A stretch of DNA of 64,000 nucleotides from Ensifer oleiphilus (GCF_013371465.1 NZ_JABWDU010000001.1:735794-799793); one strand, 5' to 3'. Numbered from the stretch's first letter, positions 1-10,704 are shown. The notes: generated by a model not told the origin, from the sequence alone. Made by a program: numbers and translations.

Positions 1-114
1 AACCGGCACGGCCATGGGGCCGAACTTCGGCTTGTTCGTCTCTTCGGCGCGAAGCGGTTGGGCAAAGGCCAGCAGGCTGATAAGGGCGAGCCAGCGGGCG
101 GATTTTTCAATCAT
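1..114 (-). CDS. Exported protein of unknown function, N-terminal fragment
   Basis: Only the first 38 codons are in the window; the gene runs off the left edge. The start ATG (112-114, complement) follows a GAGGAAAA ribosome-binding site. The N-terminus has a basic n-region (MIEKSARW), a hydrophobic core (LALISLLAFA) and a likely cleavage site after LRA (residue 23), so it is a Sec signal peptide. The mature part begins EETNKPKFGP. It is transcribed divergently from the glutathione S-transferase gene. The fragment is too short to assign a family. Confidence 0.6.
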   Translation of the reverse strand, partial: MIEKSARWLALISLLAFAQPLRAEETNKPKFGPMAVPV

Positions 115-290
115 GTTTTCCTCGTTGATCGCCGCCCGCGAGCGCGGGCCGCATCGTCCTCTTCCGGACGAGGCGATTAAAGCAGCGCGGTAAATTTTGC
201 CTCACCGGCTGACAAATGCGCGCGGATGACCTTATCTACGCGGCGCAGGCGGCGGGCGCCGCTTGCACCTTTCGTTTCGAGGAGCATTTG

Positions 291-1001
291 ATGGCCGATC
301 TTTCCGCCTTTCCGATTACAAAGCGCTGGCCTGCGAAGAGCCCTGATATCATCCAGCTTTATTCCTTGCCGACGCCGAACGGCGTGAAGATCTCCATTGC
401 GCTCGAAGAGCTCGGCCTGCCCTATGAGCCGCACCGGATCTCCTTTGACACAAACGACCAGAAGTCGCCTGAATTCCTGTCCCTCAACCCCAATGGCCGT
501 ATCCCCGCGATCATCGATCCGAAAGGTCCTGGCGGCAAACCGATCGGCCTCTTCGAATCCGGAGCCATCCTTCTCTATCTCGCGGAAAAGACGGGGAAAC
601 TTCTGCCTTCCGACGCGGCCGCCCGCTATGAGACGATCTGCTGGGTGATGTTCCAGATGGGTGGCATCGGCCCGATGCTCGGCCAGTTCGGCCACTTCTT
701 CAAATTCGCTGCCGACAAGGTGGCCAACAATTCCTATCCGGTCGAACGTTACCGCGATGAATCGAAGCGGCTGCTCAGCGTTCTGGAGGGCAGGCTTCAG
801 GGGCGGCAATGGCTGATGGGTGAGGAGTATACCATCGCCGATATCGCCACCTATCCCTGGGTCGAGGGCGCGCGCAGGTTCTATGGCGGTGCTGACGAAC
901 TCGACTACAGGAGCTTCCCCAATGTGATGGCCTGGGTCGAGCGCGGCCTGGCGCGTCCTGCAGCGCAAAAGGGCATGGAAATACCGGCCAAAGCCGAGTG
1001 A
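291..1001 (+). CDS. Glutathione S-transferase, YghU/Ure2p-like
   Basis: Predicted 236-residue cytosolic GST-fold protein. The N-terminal thioredoxin-like domain (about residues 20-105) carries TPNGVKI, which in the YghU/YfcG/Ure2p group supplies the Thr/Asn contacting glutathione, then NPNGRIPAI with the cis-proline and FESGAILLYLA with the Glu-Ser pair binding the gamma-glutamyl group. The remainder is the all-alpha C-terminal domain. The ATG at 291 was chosen because GAGGAG precedes it and the family match begins just after; the frame stays open upstream to 216. Such enzymes often reduce disulfides or hydroperoxides; the substrate here is unknown. The next gene on the strand is 75 nt away. 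Confidence 0.85.
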   Translation: MADLSAFPITKRWPAKSPDIIQLYSLPTPNGVKISIALEELGLPYEPHRISFDTNDQKSPEFLSLNPNGRIPAIIDPKGPGGKPIGLFESGAILLYLAEKTGKLLPSDAAARYETICWVMFQMGGIGPMLGQFGHFFKFAADKVANNSYPVERYRDESKRLLSVLEGRLQGRQWLMGEEYTIADIATYPWVEGARRFYGGADELDYRSFPNVMAWVERGLARPAAQKGMEIPAKAE

Positions 1002-1076
1002 TCGCCGGGTATGGCCCTTCGTTCGAGTTGACGAGGCTCGGGCGGAAAGGCTACGCCTTGTTGTACAGACGGATAA

Positions 1077-2315
1077 ATGACGGGTGAGAGCGTGACCGGA
1101 AGGCTTGTTGTAATCGGTGGTGGTCAGGCCGCCTTTGCGTTGGTCGCCAAACTGCGGGCGTTGAAGGACGAAAGACCGATCACCATCGTTTCGTCCGAGG
1201 CAAGCCTGCCTTACCAGCGCCCACCATTGTCCAAGAAATACCTGCTGCGCGAGATGAGCCTCGACCGGTTGCTCTATCGACCCGAGGCCTGGTACGGCGA
1301 GCACAATGTCGACGTCAGGCTATCGACCACGGTAACGGAACTCGACCGCGTCGCCCGCCGCGTGACACTGAGCGACGGAACGTCGCTTGACTACGAGACG
1401 CTGGCATTTGCAACCGGCGCCACCCCACGCCGTTTGCCGGCGTCGGTCGGTGGCGACCTGGACGGTGTTTTCACAGTCCGCGATTTCAGGGATGCCGATC
1501 TCCTGGCCGGAGAGATGAAGCCCGGCAGGCGGGCGCTCGTCGTCGGCGGCGGCTATATCGGCCTCGAGGCTGCGGCGGTCGCGCGCACGCTCGGGCTCGA
1601 GGTGACGGTTATCGAGATGGCCGACCGCATCCTGCAACGCGTGGCGTCCGCGGCAACCTCGGGCATCGTGCGCGAAATTCATCGGTCGCGCGGTGTCGAC
1701 GTCCGCGAGGCAACGGGCTTGAACCGGCTCATCGGCGAGAATGGCCGCGTGACCGGCGTCGAACTGTCCGATGGCTCGGTGCTGCCGGTCGACCTCGTCA
1801 TCGTTGGCATCGGCGTCACCGCCAACGATCACGTGGCGCATGGCGCGGGCCTCGAAACCGCTGGCGGAATCGTTGTCGACAGCCATGGGCGGACCGCCGA
1901 CCCGGCGATTTTCGCAATGGGCGATTGCGCCGTCCAGCCTTGGGACAACATGCGTATCCGCCTGGAATCGGTGCAGAATGCCGTGGATCAGGCCGAGGCT
2001 GTTGCCGCCGTCATTGCTGGCGGGACGGAACCCTATGCGCCAAAACCCTGGTTCTGGTCGGACCAGTATGATGTGAAACTACAGATCGCCGGGTTTGGCC
2101 TCGGTCACGACGAAACCATTGTTCGCCCCGGCCAGCGCGAAGGCAGTGTTTCGGTCTGGTACTTCCGCGAAGGAAAGCTCATAGCCGTCGACGCCATCAA
2201 CGATGCCAAAGCCTATGTCACCGGCAAGAAACTGCTGGAAACGGGCATCCATCCGGACAGGGCCGCCATTGCCGATCCGCAATCGGATCTGAAGGCGCTT
2301 TTGGCACAGGCTTAG
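1077..2315 (+). CDS. FAD-dependent ferredoxin/rubredoxin reductase (rhodocoxin reductase type)
   Basis: A 412-residue pyridine nucleotide-disulfide family oxidoreductase of normal length. An N-terminal FAD dinucleotide fold (VVIGGGQAAFALVAKLR) is followed by LPYQRPPLSKKYL, typical of ferredoxin reductases of P450 and Rieske oxygenase systems. A second dinucleotide fold for NAD(P)H lies at about residue 150 (ALVVGGGYIGLEAAA), then the FAD-contacting AMGDCA, and a C-terminal reductase domain. It should pass electrons from NAD(P)H to a small iron-sulfur protein, but no ferredoxin, P450 or oxygenase gene is adjacent, so its partner is not evident. The ATG at 1077 is used; there is no strong ribosome-binding site. 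Confidence 0.85.
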   Translation: MTGESVTGRLVVIGGGQAAFALVAKLRALKDERPITIVSSEASLPYQRPPLSKKYLLREMSLDRLLYRPEAWYGEHNVDVRLSTTVTELDRVARRVTLSDGTSLDYETLAFATGATPRRLPASVGGDLDGVFTVRDFRDADLLAGEMKPGRRALVVGGGYIGLEAAAVARTLGLEVTVIEMADRILQRVASAATSGIVREIHRSRGVDVREATGLNRLIGENGRVTGVELSDGSVLPVDLVIVGIGVTANDHVAHGAGLETAGGIVVDSHGRTADPAIFAMGDCAVQPWDNMRIRLESVQNAVDQAEAVAAVIAGGTEPYAPKPWFWSDQYDVKLQIAGFGLGHDETIVRPGQREGSVSVWYFREGKLIAVDAINDAKAYVTGKKLLETGIHPDRAAIADPQSDLKALLAQA

Positions 2316-2532
2316 CCGCATCACCGTCACGGTCTCATTGAGCCGGTTTGAATGTTCAACCACAAGGCGGTGCCGTTTCAACCTTCGTTAAGGACGAAAG
2401 CATCGTCCCGTTTCGAAACGGCGGTTGCGTGCTGACCTTCACCATTCCTTAAATGGCGGGACGCCAACAGAAGCGATGAACCGGAAGTGGGAATCCACTT
2501 TCGGACCAGAAGTTTCATTTAGGCGTTTGGCG

Positions 2533-5331
2533 ATGTTCAAGGTTCTCACTTGCCTCGTGGTCGAGCATGATCTCAAGCTGGTCGTGCTCGCTGCCCTCAT
2601 CTGCTTCCTTTCAAGCTACGGTGCCGTGACCTTGCTGCAGCGAGGGCGTTCATCCGCAGGCAAGGCGAGGGCGATCTGGGCGGTGGCTGCCGGCATAGCC
2701 AGCGGCTTCGGCATCTGGGCAACCCACTTCATCGCCATGCTTGCCTATGATCCTGGCGTCGTGCTCGGCTATCAGATCGATCTGACGGCCCTGTCGCTCG
2801 CCGTCGCGGTCATTCTGACGACGATGGCATTGCTGATCGCCACCTATGCACAGGGACCTGTCTCCTGGATCATCGGCGGCATCGTTCTTGGCTTCGGTGT
2901 GGCCTGCATGCATTTCCTCGGCATGGCGGCACTCGATGTTCCCGGCCGCATCCGCTGGGACTGGACGCTCGTTGTTGCCTCTATCGTGGCCGGCTCCCTG
3001 TTCGATATCGGCGCACTGCGGACCATCGCGCTCGCCGGTCGACCGCTGAAGGCCAAGATTCTGGCAACGCTGTTCATGACGCTCGGCATCGTTGCCTTGC
3101 ACTTCACCGCCATGGGCGCCGTGACGATCGAGGCCGATTTTCTGCTGGCGCCGCCCCAGGGCATGATACAGCCGCATTTCCTAGCCTTCGTCATCGCCGG
3201 AACCGCCTTCTTCCTGCTGACGATGGTTTTGCTTGCCGCGGGCTTCGCACACCATGCCGAGCTTTCGGCCGCCGCTTCCGAACGCGAATTCGCCCGCTTC
3301 GTTCGCAGCGTGAAGGATTACGCGATCTACATGCTCGACGTGAAAGGCAACGTTGCGAGCTGGAATGCCGGAGCCGAAGCCAACAAGGGGTATACCGCCG
3401 ACGAAATCATCGGCAGGAATTTCGCATGCTTCTATTCGCCTGAAGACCAGCGGATCGGGCTGCCGCAGCGGGCACTCGACGAAGCCCGCGCCAACGGCAA
3501 GTTCGAGTGCGAAGGCTGGCGCTACCGCAAGGATGGCACCCGGTTCTGGGCGCATGTCGTGCTCGATCCGTTCCTGCACGAGGATGGAACCCATGCGGGT
3601 TTCATCAAGATCGTCAAGGACATCACCAAGCAAAGGGCCGATGCGGATCACATCGCGGAAGTGAGCATGAACCTCGACATCGCGCTTGAGAACATGTCGC
3701 AGGGTATCTGCCTCTTCGACAGTAGCGACCGTCTGCTGCTGTCCAATCGGCGCTGCCGCGAAATCTTCGGCTTCTCCGAAACGCTGGCCGGAAAGGGACT
3801 GACGTTCCATCAGATTCTGGACGAGGTCTTTGCCCGCACGTACTCCGATCCGGCAATTGCGCGGGCCAAGTCCGACGAACTCTATCAGAAGCATCGCGTC
3901 GATATGGTCGGCAAGGGCGGTGGCGACATCGTCGAAAAGTTGCCTAACGGACGCTCCATCCTGACCAAGCACCGCACCCTTGCCGACGGAGGTTGGGTCA
4001 GCACCTACGAGGACATCACCGAGCGCCTCGACAGCGAGGAACAGATTTCCTTCCTCGCCCGCCACGACAGCCTGACTGGCCTTCCGAACCGGTTGCAGTT
4101 CAGCAGCTACCTCGAAGAAGAACTCGACGCGGCTGCCTGGTTCTCTCGCAAGGTTGCCGTCATCGGCCTCGACCTCAACAAGTTCAAGGAAGTCAACGAC
4201 CTGCACGGCCATGCCGCCGGCGATTTTGTGCTTGTCACGATCGCGCAGCGAATGAAATCGCTGCTCCAGGAGGGCGAATTCGTGGCGCGCTTCGGCGGCG
4301 ACGAGTTTGCGGCCGTCAAGCGCTTCGAAGAGCTGTCGGAACTTAACGATTTTGTCCGCCGCATCGAAAAGAGTCTGCATGAGGAAATGCGCTTCGGCGA
4401 TTTCGAGTTGAAGTCTGGCGGTAGCATGGGTGTCGCCATCTATCCGCAGGACGCCGAGACGGCGGAAACGCTGATCAACAATGCCGACCTTGCGATGTAC
4501 CGAGCCAAGGCGGCGCTCAACCAGACTGTTTGCTTCTACGAGGTATCGATGGATGAGGCGGCGCGCCAAAGACGCAGCCTTGCCAACGATCTGTGGGATG
4601 CGATCGATAAGAGACAGCTGGCACTGCATTATCAGGTGCAGAAGTCGGTGATGTCAGGCGACGTCATCGGGTATGAAGTGCTGCTGCGCTGGAACCATCC
4701 GGAGCGCGGCATGGTGCCGCCGAACGAGTTCATTCCGCTTGCCGAAGAGTGCGGCGCAATCCTGCCGATCGGCGAATGGGTTCTGCGCGAAGCGTGCCGT
4801 GAAGCGGCAGGATGGCAAAGTGCCCACAAGATCGCCGTCAATCTCTCACCGGTCCAGCTCGCCAACGGCGACATCGTCAGCCTGGTGGAAGCGGTTATTT
4901 CCGAGACCGGCCTTGACCCGAAGCGGCTCGAACTCGAGATCACCGAGTCGACGATCATCGACGACAAGGAGCGTGCGCTGCTCACCCTCCGCCAGATCAA
5001 GGAACTGGGTGTCACCATCGCGATCGACGACTTCGGCACCGGCTATTCGTCGCTCGAGACGCTGCGGTCCTTCCCGTTTGACAAGATTAAGCTCGACAAG
5101 AGCTTCATGTGGGAAGTTGAGGCAAGTCCGCAGGCAAAGGCAATCGTCCGCGCCATCCTCGCTCTCGGGCAGAGCCTCTCCGTTCCCGTTCTGGCCGAAG
5201 GCGTCGAGACACAGAAGCAGCTCGACATCCTCCAGGCGGAAGGCTGTGACGAAGCGCAAGGCTACCTGCTCGGCCGGCCGGCGCCGATCTCAAGCCTCGT
5301 TTCGGGCAAGTCCAAGGTGGCGGCGGCCTGA
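2533..5331 (+). CDS. Membrane MHYT-PAS-GGDEF-EAL cyclic-di-GMP signalling protein
   Basis: Predicted 932-residue inner-membrane protein. Residues 1-245 form an MHYT sensor with three characteristic repeats (ATHFIAML, CMHFLGMA, ALHFTAMG) in hydrophobic helices, proposed in this family to sense gases via metal. Two PAS domains follow (about 260-380 and 390-510), then a GGDEF domain with intact RFGGDEFAAV and no obvious RxxD inhibitory site, and an EAL domain with the signature as EVLLRW but with NLSPVQL, EITES, DDFGTGYSS and KLDKSF conserved. It may make, hydrolyse or sense cyclic di-GMP. The start at 2533 (MFKVLTCLVVEHD) matches typical MHYT N-termini; ATG 2476 and TTG 2425 in frame are alternatives. 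A short GC hairpin (5334-5347) follows the stop. Confidence 0.88.
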   Translation: MFKVLTCLVVEHDLKLVVLAALICFLSSYGAVTLLQRGRSSAGKARAIWAVAAGIASGFGIWATHFIAMLAYDPGVVLGYQIDLTALSLAVAVILTTMALLIATYAQGPVSWIIGGIVLGFGVACMHFLGMAALDVPGRIRWDWTLVVASIVAGSLFDIGALRTIALAGRPLKAKILATLFMTLGIVALHFTAMGAVTIEADFLLAPPQGMIQPHFLAFVIAGTAFFLLTMVLLAAGFAHHAELSAAASEREFARFVRSVKDYAIYMLDVKGNVASWNAGAEANKGYTADEIIGRNFACFYSPEDQRIGLPQRALDEARANGKFECEGWRYRKDGTRFWAHVVLDPFLHEDGTHAGFIKIVKDITKQRADADHIAEVSMNLDIALENMSQGICLFDSSDRLLLSNRRCREIFGFSETLAGKGLTFHQILDEVFARTYSDPAIARAKSDELYQKHRVDMVGKGGGDIVEKLPNGRSILTKHRTLADGGWVSTYEDITERLDSEEQISFLARHDSLTGLPNRLQFSSYLEEELDAAAWFSRKVAVIGLDLNKFKEVNDLHGHAAGDFVLVTIAQRMKSLLQEGEFVARFGGDEFAAVKRFEELSELNDFVRRIEKSLHEEMRFGDFELKSGGSMGVAIYPQDAETAETLINNADLAMYRAKAALNQTVCFYEVSMDEAARQRRSLANDLWDAIDKRQLALHYQVQKSVMSGDVIGYEVLLRWNHPERGMVPPNEFIPLAEECGAILPIGEWVLREACREAAGWQSAHKIAVNLSPVQLANGDIVSLVEAVISETGLDPKRLELEITESTIIDDKERALLTLRQIKELGVTIAIDDFGTGYSSLETLRSFPFDKIKLDKSFMWEVEASPQAKAIVRAILALGQSLSVPVLAEGVETQKQLDILQAEGCDEAQGYLLGRPAPISSLVSGKSKVAAA

Positions 5332-5355
5332 GAGGCGCCGTTGCGCCCTACCCTC

Positions 5356-5367
5356 GGGGGGGGGGGG
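5356..5367. repeat. Homopolymeric G12 tract
   Basis: Twelve consecutive G residues lie in the 80-nt space between the convergent ends of the GGDEF-EAL gene and the PAS-like gene. No other mononucleotide run in the window is this long. It is outside both reading frames. It could be a slippage-prone tract or a base-calling artefact. Confidence 0.8.
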
Positions 5368-5411
5368 CCGCTCCCGCGGTTGCCAAGCCGTCCGAAAATG
5401 ACGAGACGCGC

Positions 5412-5858
5412 CTACTGGCGCAGCAGAGCCTTGCCTGCGCCTTCGACGAGGAAGCGTGGGAAGAAGAAGATGCCGTGGATCGTGCCCGAGTAGCGCTCCT
5501 CAAGGCCCGAGGATTCGCCGATGCAGAACACCGGCTGCTTGTGGCCGGATTCAAGGCTGATCGTCGTGGAGAAGCAGAAGGACGAGCAACTCGTTGCCGC
5601 CTGCTCGAAAAGCTCCAGCACGTGATTGCGGTCGGCCGGGTCGTAGCACCGTACGAAATTGAGCAGCCCGCATTCGCTCTCGCTGAGGCCATGGATGGCC
5701 GATGCCTTTTCGCCGAGCTGGAACAGGCCCGTCGACAGGTCTCCCGACCAGCGCTCGGACATGCAGAACTGCTCCAGGAATTCCTGATGCGGAAGCCCGG
5801 AATGCATTTGTCCCGGGACACCGAGGGGAACTGAATTTGTTCTCGTGATCTTAAACAC
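5412..5858 (-). CDS. Small orphan PAS-like protein
   Basis: A 148-residue soluble protein with no enzymatic or output domain. The pattern WSGDLSTGLFQLG, then AIHGLSESECGLLNFVRCYDP, and later paired beta-strand segments (SFCFSTTISL, KQPVFCIGES, GIFFFPRF) resembles a single PAS fold, which would make it a stand-alone sensor or adaptor. The frame begins with GTG at 5856-5858 after a GGGGTAG motif; an internal ATG at 5805-5807, giving 131 residues and beginning MHSGLPHQEF, is an alternative. Several cysteines are spread through the domain. It lies downstream of groEL in the same direction but is separated by a terminator and 555 nt, so it is a separate unit. Family assignment is by fold pattern only. 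Confidence 0.6.
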   Translation of the reverse strand: MFKITRTNSVPLGVPGQMHSGLPHQEFLEQFCMSERWSGDLSTGLFQLGEKASAIHGLSESECGLLNFVRCYDPADRNHVLELFEQAATSCSSFCFSTTISLESGHKQPVFCIGESSGLEERYSGTIHGIFFFPRFLVEGAGKALLRQ

Positions 5859-6413
5859 GGTCTACCCCAGCACGGCCCCTGGCGACTGTCGTTGTTCGAC
5901 CAGGCAGGCACATCCCCACTATACAACCCTCGCCAGCCATCACCCCATAGGAAGAAGAACACGCACGATAAGTCGTTTGCGTCTTTCTGTACGGAAAGGT
6001 CACCAAACTGTGACGTAGCTCGCCAAGCGAAATGATTTCGCAGGAAAGGCCGGCTTAATTTGCGATGAAATACTTATATGCTTTGCGTGATATTCTCAAA
6101 GAGAGCTTGGACACACAGTTAATATGAAAAGTTTGAGCGATTTTTTGCTCGCTTTAGGCCCGCCATCCAGTCTCTCGTGAATCTCTGTCCACTTGGGGCG
6201 TTGTTATAGTTCGTTTTTTTTCGACTTCAACGCTTTTTTAGTGCCACTGCAGCCGCCGGGTAATTTTTCGTGCGGACAGCTTTGGCGTGCGCGCCAGATG
6301 CAGGCGTTTGATTGCTTGCAAACAGAAAAGGGCGACCCGAGGGTCGCCCTTTCCGATCCGGATGGATCATCGTGGAACTGGTTGAACAGGTCCGCGATAA
6401 GGCTGGCGCCTTA
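5859..6413. other. AT-rich intergenic region between groEL and the PAS-like gene
   Basis: This 555-nt stretch has no convincing gene. From about 5980 to 6260 it is far richer in A/T than its surroundings and holds T8 (6214-6221) and T6 runs, a GTCAC-N6-GTGAC dyad at 6000-6015, and an AGCGA/TCGCT hairpin at 6136-6153. The minus-strand promoter of the PAS-like gene should lie at its left end; TTGTATAGT in the complement near 5920 could be a -10 region, but no -35 is clear. The right end holds the groESL terminator. Confidence 0.5.
6321..6352 (-). terminator. Rho-independent terminator of groESL
   Basis: The inverted repeat AAAGGGCGACCC/GGGTCGCCCTTT (6327-6338 with 6341-6352) forms a GC-rich stem; read on the minus strand it is followed by TTTTCTGTTT. 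It lies 62 nt beyond the groEL stop codon, where transcription of the operon should end. Confidence 0.85.
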
Positions 6414-8069
<1,656 letters not shown>

Positions 8070-8113
8070 TCATTGCCCATTGGTTGTCATGAAAAGGTGT
8101 GGACGACGGCTGA

Positions 8114-8410
8114 TCAGCCGATGATGCCCATGATGTCGGCTTCCTTCATGATGAGAAGGTCTTCGCCGTTGATCTTGACTTCGGTGCCCGACCACTTGCC
8201 GAACAGAACGCGGTCGCCAGCCTTGACGTCGAGTGCGACAACCTTGCCGCTTTCGTCACGGGCGCCCGAGCCAACAGCGACGATTTCGCCTTCCTGCGGC
8301 TTTTCCTTTGCGGTGTCCGGAATGATGATGCCGCCCTTTGTCTTTTCCTCAGACTCGACGCGGCGGACGACAACGCGGTCGTGCAGCGGGCGGAAATTGG
8401 TGCTTGCCAT
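8114..8410 (-). CDS. groES: Co-chaperonin GroES
   Basis: A 98-residue co-chaperonin that caps the GroEL ring as a heptamer. The sequence [17 protein letters not shown] starts at the ATG at 8408-8410; the frame extends upstream to 8476, but the GroES family begins at [11 protein letters not shown]. The mobile-loop region ([18 protein letters not shown]) and the roof loop are present. It is the first gene of the operon, with the CIRCE operator 60 nt upstream and a sigma-70 type promoter before that. Confidence 0.98.
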   Translation of the reverse strand: MASTNFRPLHDRVVVRRVESEEKTKGGIIIPDTAKEKPQEGEIVAVGSGARDESGKVVALDVKAGDRVLFGKWSGTEVKINGEDLLIMKEADIMGIIG

Positions 8411-8469
8411 TAGTCTAATCCCTCGATCAAATGACATTACGGATCGCTCATCGACCCGATGGATGGGTG

Positions 8470-8496
8470 TTAGCACTCTCGTTTGTCGAGTGCTAG
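8470..8496 (-). promoter_or_regulatory. CIRCE operator (HrcA binding site)
   Basis: TTAGCACTC-N9-GAGTGCTAG matches the CIRCE consensus (TTAGCACTC-N9-GAGTGCTAA) at all but the last base. It sits between the promoter and groES, so HrcA should repress groESL here and release on heat shock. HrcA itself is not in the window. Confidence 0.95.
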
Positions 8497-8503
8497 CGAG
8501 GCC

Positions 8504-8532
8504 GAGATAAGGCTGGGTCCGGTGTGAGTCAA
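8504..8532 (-). promoter_or_regulatory. Probable sigma-70 promoter of groESL
   Basis: On the minus strand TTGACT (8527-8532) is followed after 17 nt by TATCTC (8504-8509), or after 16 nt by TTATCT. It fits the rhizobial CTTGAC-N17 housekeeping pattern and is immediately upstream of CIRCE, the expected arrangement. Confidence 0.6.
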
Positions 8533-8824
8533 GGATTGGCCGTTCAAAAAATTTCAGACGACATGGTTATCGGCGGCGCATGAAGGGCAACGAACGGCGG
8601 CCGAGCCGGAAGGTTCGCTTGCCTATTGCATGAAGTCGTCGGAATTTGGGCCTTGGTGCCGCGGTTTACATCCGACGTCTGATAGACTGCGAGCCGCGTT
8701 CTCGGTGCGTGTAGCGAGCGGGCGTCGAATCCTTGGGAATGGCGGCGTTTTTCGTGGGCCGAGGCTTGTATTCTCGCCCCTTCCTTGCGATGCAAGCCGG
8801 AAACCGAGTTTGCAGGAAGCCCGC

Positions 8825-9673
8825 ATGGCCGCAAGGATCAACAGTTTTCGGGAAATCGCAGGGCGCTACGACGTCGTGCTCTGTGACGTCTGGGGTGTTC
8901 TCCACAACGGCGTCCAGGCGTTTGCGTCGGCCTGCGAGGCATTGGCGGAGGCGCGCGCCGCAGGACTGACGGTCGTGCTCATCACCAATTCGCCGCGGCC
9001 GAGCCCGAGCGTCAAGGTACAAATCCGCGGGCTTGGCGTTCCCGACGAAGCCTATGATCGCATCGTGACATCAGGCGATGTGACCCGCACGTTGATCGCT
9101 GCGGCCGAAAAGAAGATCTTCTTCATCGGCGCCGAACGCGATCTGCCGCTGCTCGAAGGTCTCGGAACCGAGATCGTCTCGTCGGAAGATGCCAAGACCG
9201 TCGTCTGCGCCGGCTTCTACGACGACGAAACCGAAACGCCGGAACACTACCGTGCGACCTTGACCGGCCTTGCCAAGCGCAAGATCCCCTTCATCTGCGC
9301 CAACCCTGATCTGGTGGTCGAGCGCGGACATCGGCTGATCCCCTGCGCCGGCGCCATCGCCAAGCTCTATGAAGAACTGGGCGGCGAAGCGCGCATCGCC
9401 GGAAAGCCCTACATCGCCATCTATCGTGCGGCGCTGACGGAGGCCAAGGCCGTTCGCGGCGGGCTCGATCTGACGCGGGTCATTGCCATCGGCGACGGCA
9501 TGCCGACCGATGTCAAGGGCGCCCAGGATGCCGGTTTCGATCTGCTCTACATCAGTGCCGGCATTCACGCGCAGGAATACATGAACGAAAGCCGGACCGA
9601 CGAGGCGAAGCTTGCCGCTTTCCTGAAAAAGGAAGGTGCCTCGCCGAAGTGGTGGATGCCGAGGCTCGCCTGA
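8825..9673 (+). CDS. HAD-superfamily phosphatase, subclass IIA (TIGR01459-like)
   Basis: A 282-residue hydrolase. The DxW form of HAD motif I (VVLCDVWGVLHNG, about residue 17) marks the NagD-like IIA subclass; motif II is VLITNSPRPS and the C-terminal motif IAIGDGMPTDVKGAQDAGF binds magnesium. The substrate is unknown in this alphaproteobacterial family. The ATG at 8825 was chosen because AGGAAG precedes it and the IIA fold begins directly after; the frame is open upstream to 8630. It ends 13 nt before ribF with a likely shared transcript, so a role linked to flavin nucleotide metabolism is possible but not shown. Confidence 0.8.
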   Translation: MAARINSFREIAGRYDVVLCDVWGVLHNGVQAFASACEALAEARAAGLTVVLITNSPRPSPSVKVQIRGLGVPDEAYDRIVTSGDVTRTLIAAAEKKIFFIGAERDLPLLEGLGTEIVSSEDAKTVVCAGFYDDETETPEHYRATLTGLAKRKIPFICANPDLVVERGHRLIPCAGAIAKLYEELGGEARIAGKPYIAIYRAALTEAKAVRGGLDLTRVIAIGDGMPTDVKGAQDAGFDLLYISAGIHAQEYMNESRTDEAKLAAFLKKEGASPKWWMPRLA

Positions 9674-9686
9674 CGGGAAGACTGAG

Positions 9687-10670
9687 ATGACGGTTTTTCA
9701 TCGCAACGAAACCCGCGATCCGCTGCCCGAGCGTCTGCGCGGCGGCGTTGTCGCCATCGGCAACTTCGACGGCGTGCACCGCGGGCATCAATCCGTGCTT
9801 GAAAGAGCGCTGGAGGAAGCCGCGGCCCGCGGCGTGCCCGCGCTGGTGCTGACCTTCGAGCCGCATCCGCGCACGGTGTTTCGGCCGGATACGCCGGTGT
9901 TCCGGCTGACGCCGGCGCCACTCAAGGCCCGTATCCTTGAAGGCATGGGGTTTGGCGCCGTCATCGAATATCCGTTCGACCGCACCTTCTCCGAACTCTC
10001 CGCTTCCGATTTCATCCATCGGGTCCTCTTGGAGTGGCTGCATGCCTCGCATGTGGTTACCGGCTTCGATTTCCATTTCGGCAAGGGCCGTGAAGGCGGC
10101 CCTGCCTTTCTGATGGCTGCGGGTGGCGAAAATGGTTTCGGCGTGACTTTGGTCGATGCCTTCCGCGACGAGAACGCCTCGGTAATCTCCTCGAGCTTCA
10201 TCCGCTCGCTGCTCGGGCAGGGAGACGTCTCCCACGCAGCCGGTTTGCTCGGCTACCGCTACACGGTCGAGGCGGAGGTGATCGACGGCAAGAAGCTCGG
10301 GCGGACCCTCGGCTACCCCACGGCCAACATGCGGCTGCCACCCGAGGTCGAGCTCAGGGCCGGCATCTATGCCGTGCGCTTCCGCAGGGCCGACGGTTCG
10401 CTTTATGACGGCGTTGCCAGCTTCGGCCGCCGCCCGACAGTCGATAGCGACGGTGAGGCGCTGCTCGAGACCTTCGTCTTCGACTTCTCCGGTGATCTCT
10501 ATGGCGAGGTCTGTTCGGTTTCGTTCTTCGGCCACCTGCGCGACGAACTGAAGTTCGACGGGCTCGACCCGCTGGTGGCGCAGATCCGACAGGACGAGGA
10601 AGAGGCGAGGGCATTGCTCTCCGGCGTTGTGCCCCTGAGCGACATCGATCGCCGGATCAACTTTGCTTGA
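9687..10670 (+). CDS. ribF: Bifunctional riboflavin kinase/FAD synthetase
   Basis: A 327-residue enzyme converting riboflavin to FMN and then FAD. The N-terminal nucleotidyltransferase domain shows VVAIGNFDGVHRGHQ (the HxGH-like motif) and SSSFIRSLL; the C-terminal kinase domain shows GRTLGYPTANM and RPTV in GVASFGRRPTV. The length is usual. The ATG at 9687 is 13 nt after the HAD phosphatase stop. A GC-rich hairpin with a short T-run follows the stop codon, so the two genes probably form one unit. Confidence 0.96.
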   Translation: MTVFHRNETRDPLPERLRGGVVAIGNFDGVHRGHQSVLERALEEAAARGVPALVLTFEPHPRTVFRPDTPVFRLTPAPLKARILEGMGFGAVIEYPFDRTFSELSASDFIHRVLLEWLHASHVVTGFDFHFGKGREGGPAFLMAAGGENGFGVTLVDAFRDENASVISSSFIRSLLGQGDVSHAAGLLGYRYTVEAEVIDGKKLGRTLGYPTANMRLPPEVELRAGIYAVRFRRADGSLYDGVASFGRRPTVDSDGEALLETFVFDFSGDLYGEVCSVSFFGHLRDELKFDGLDPLVAQIRQDEEEARALLSGVVPLSDIDRRINFA

Positions 10671-10676
10671 AAGAAA

Positions 10677-10704
10677 TCCGCCGCGCTGAAGCGGCGGACC
10701 TTTT
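10677..10704 (+). terminator. Terminator after ribF
   Basis: TCCGCCGC (10677-10684) and GCGGCGGA (10691-10698) form a perfect 8-bp stem with a GCTGAA loop, followed by CCTTTTC. It starts 7 nt after the ribF stop codon. Confidence 0.7.
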
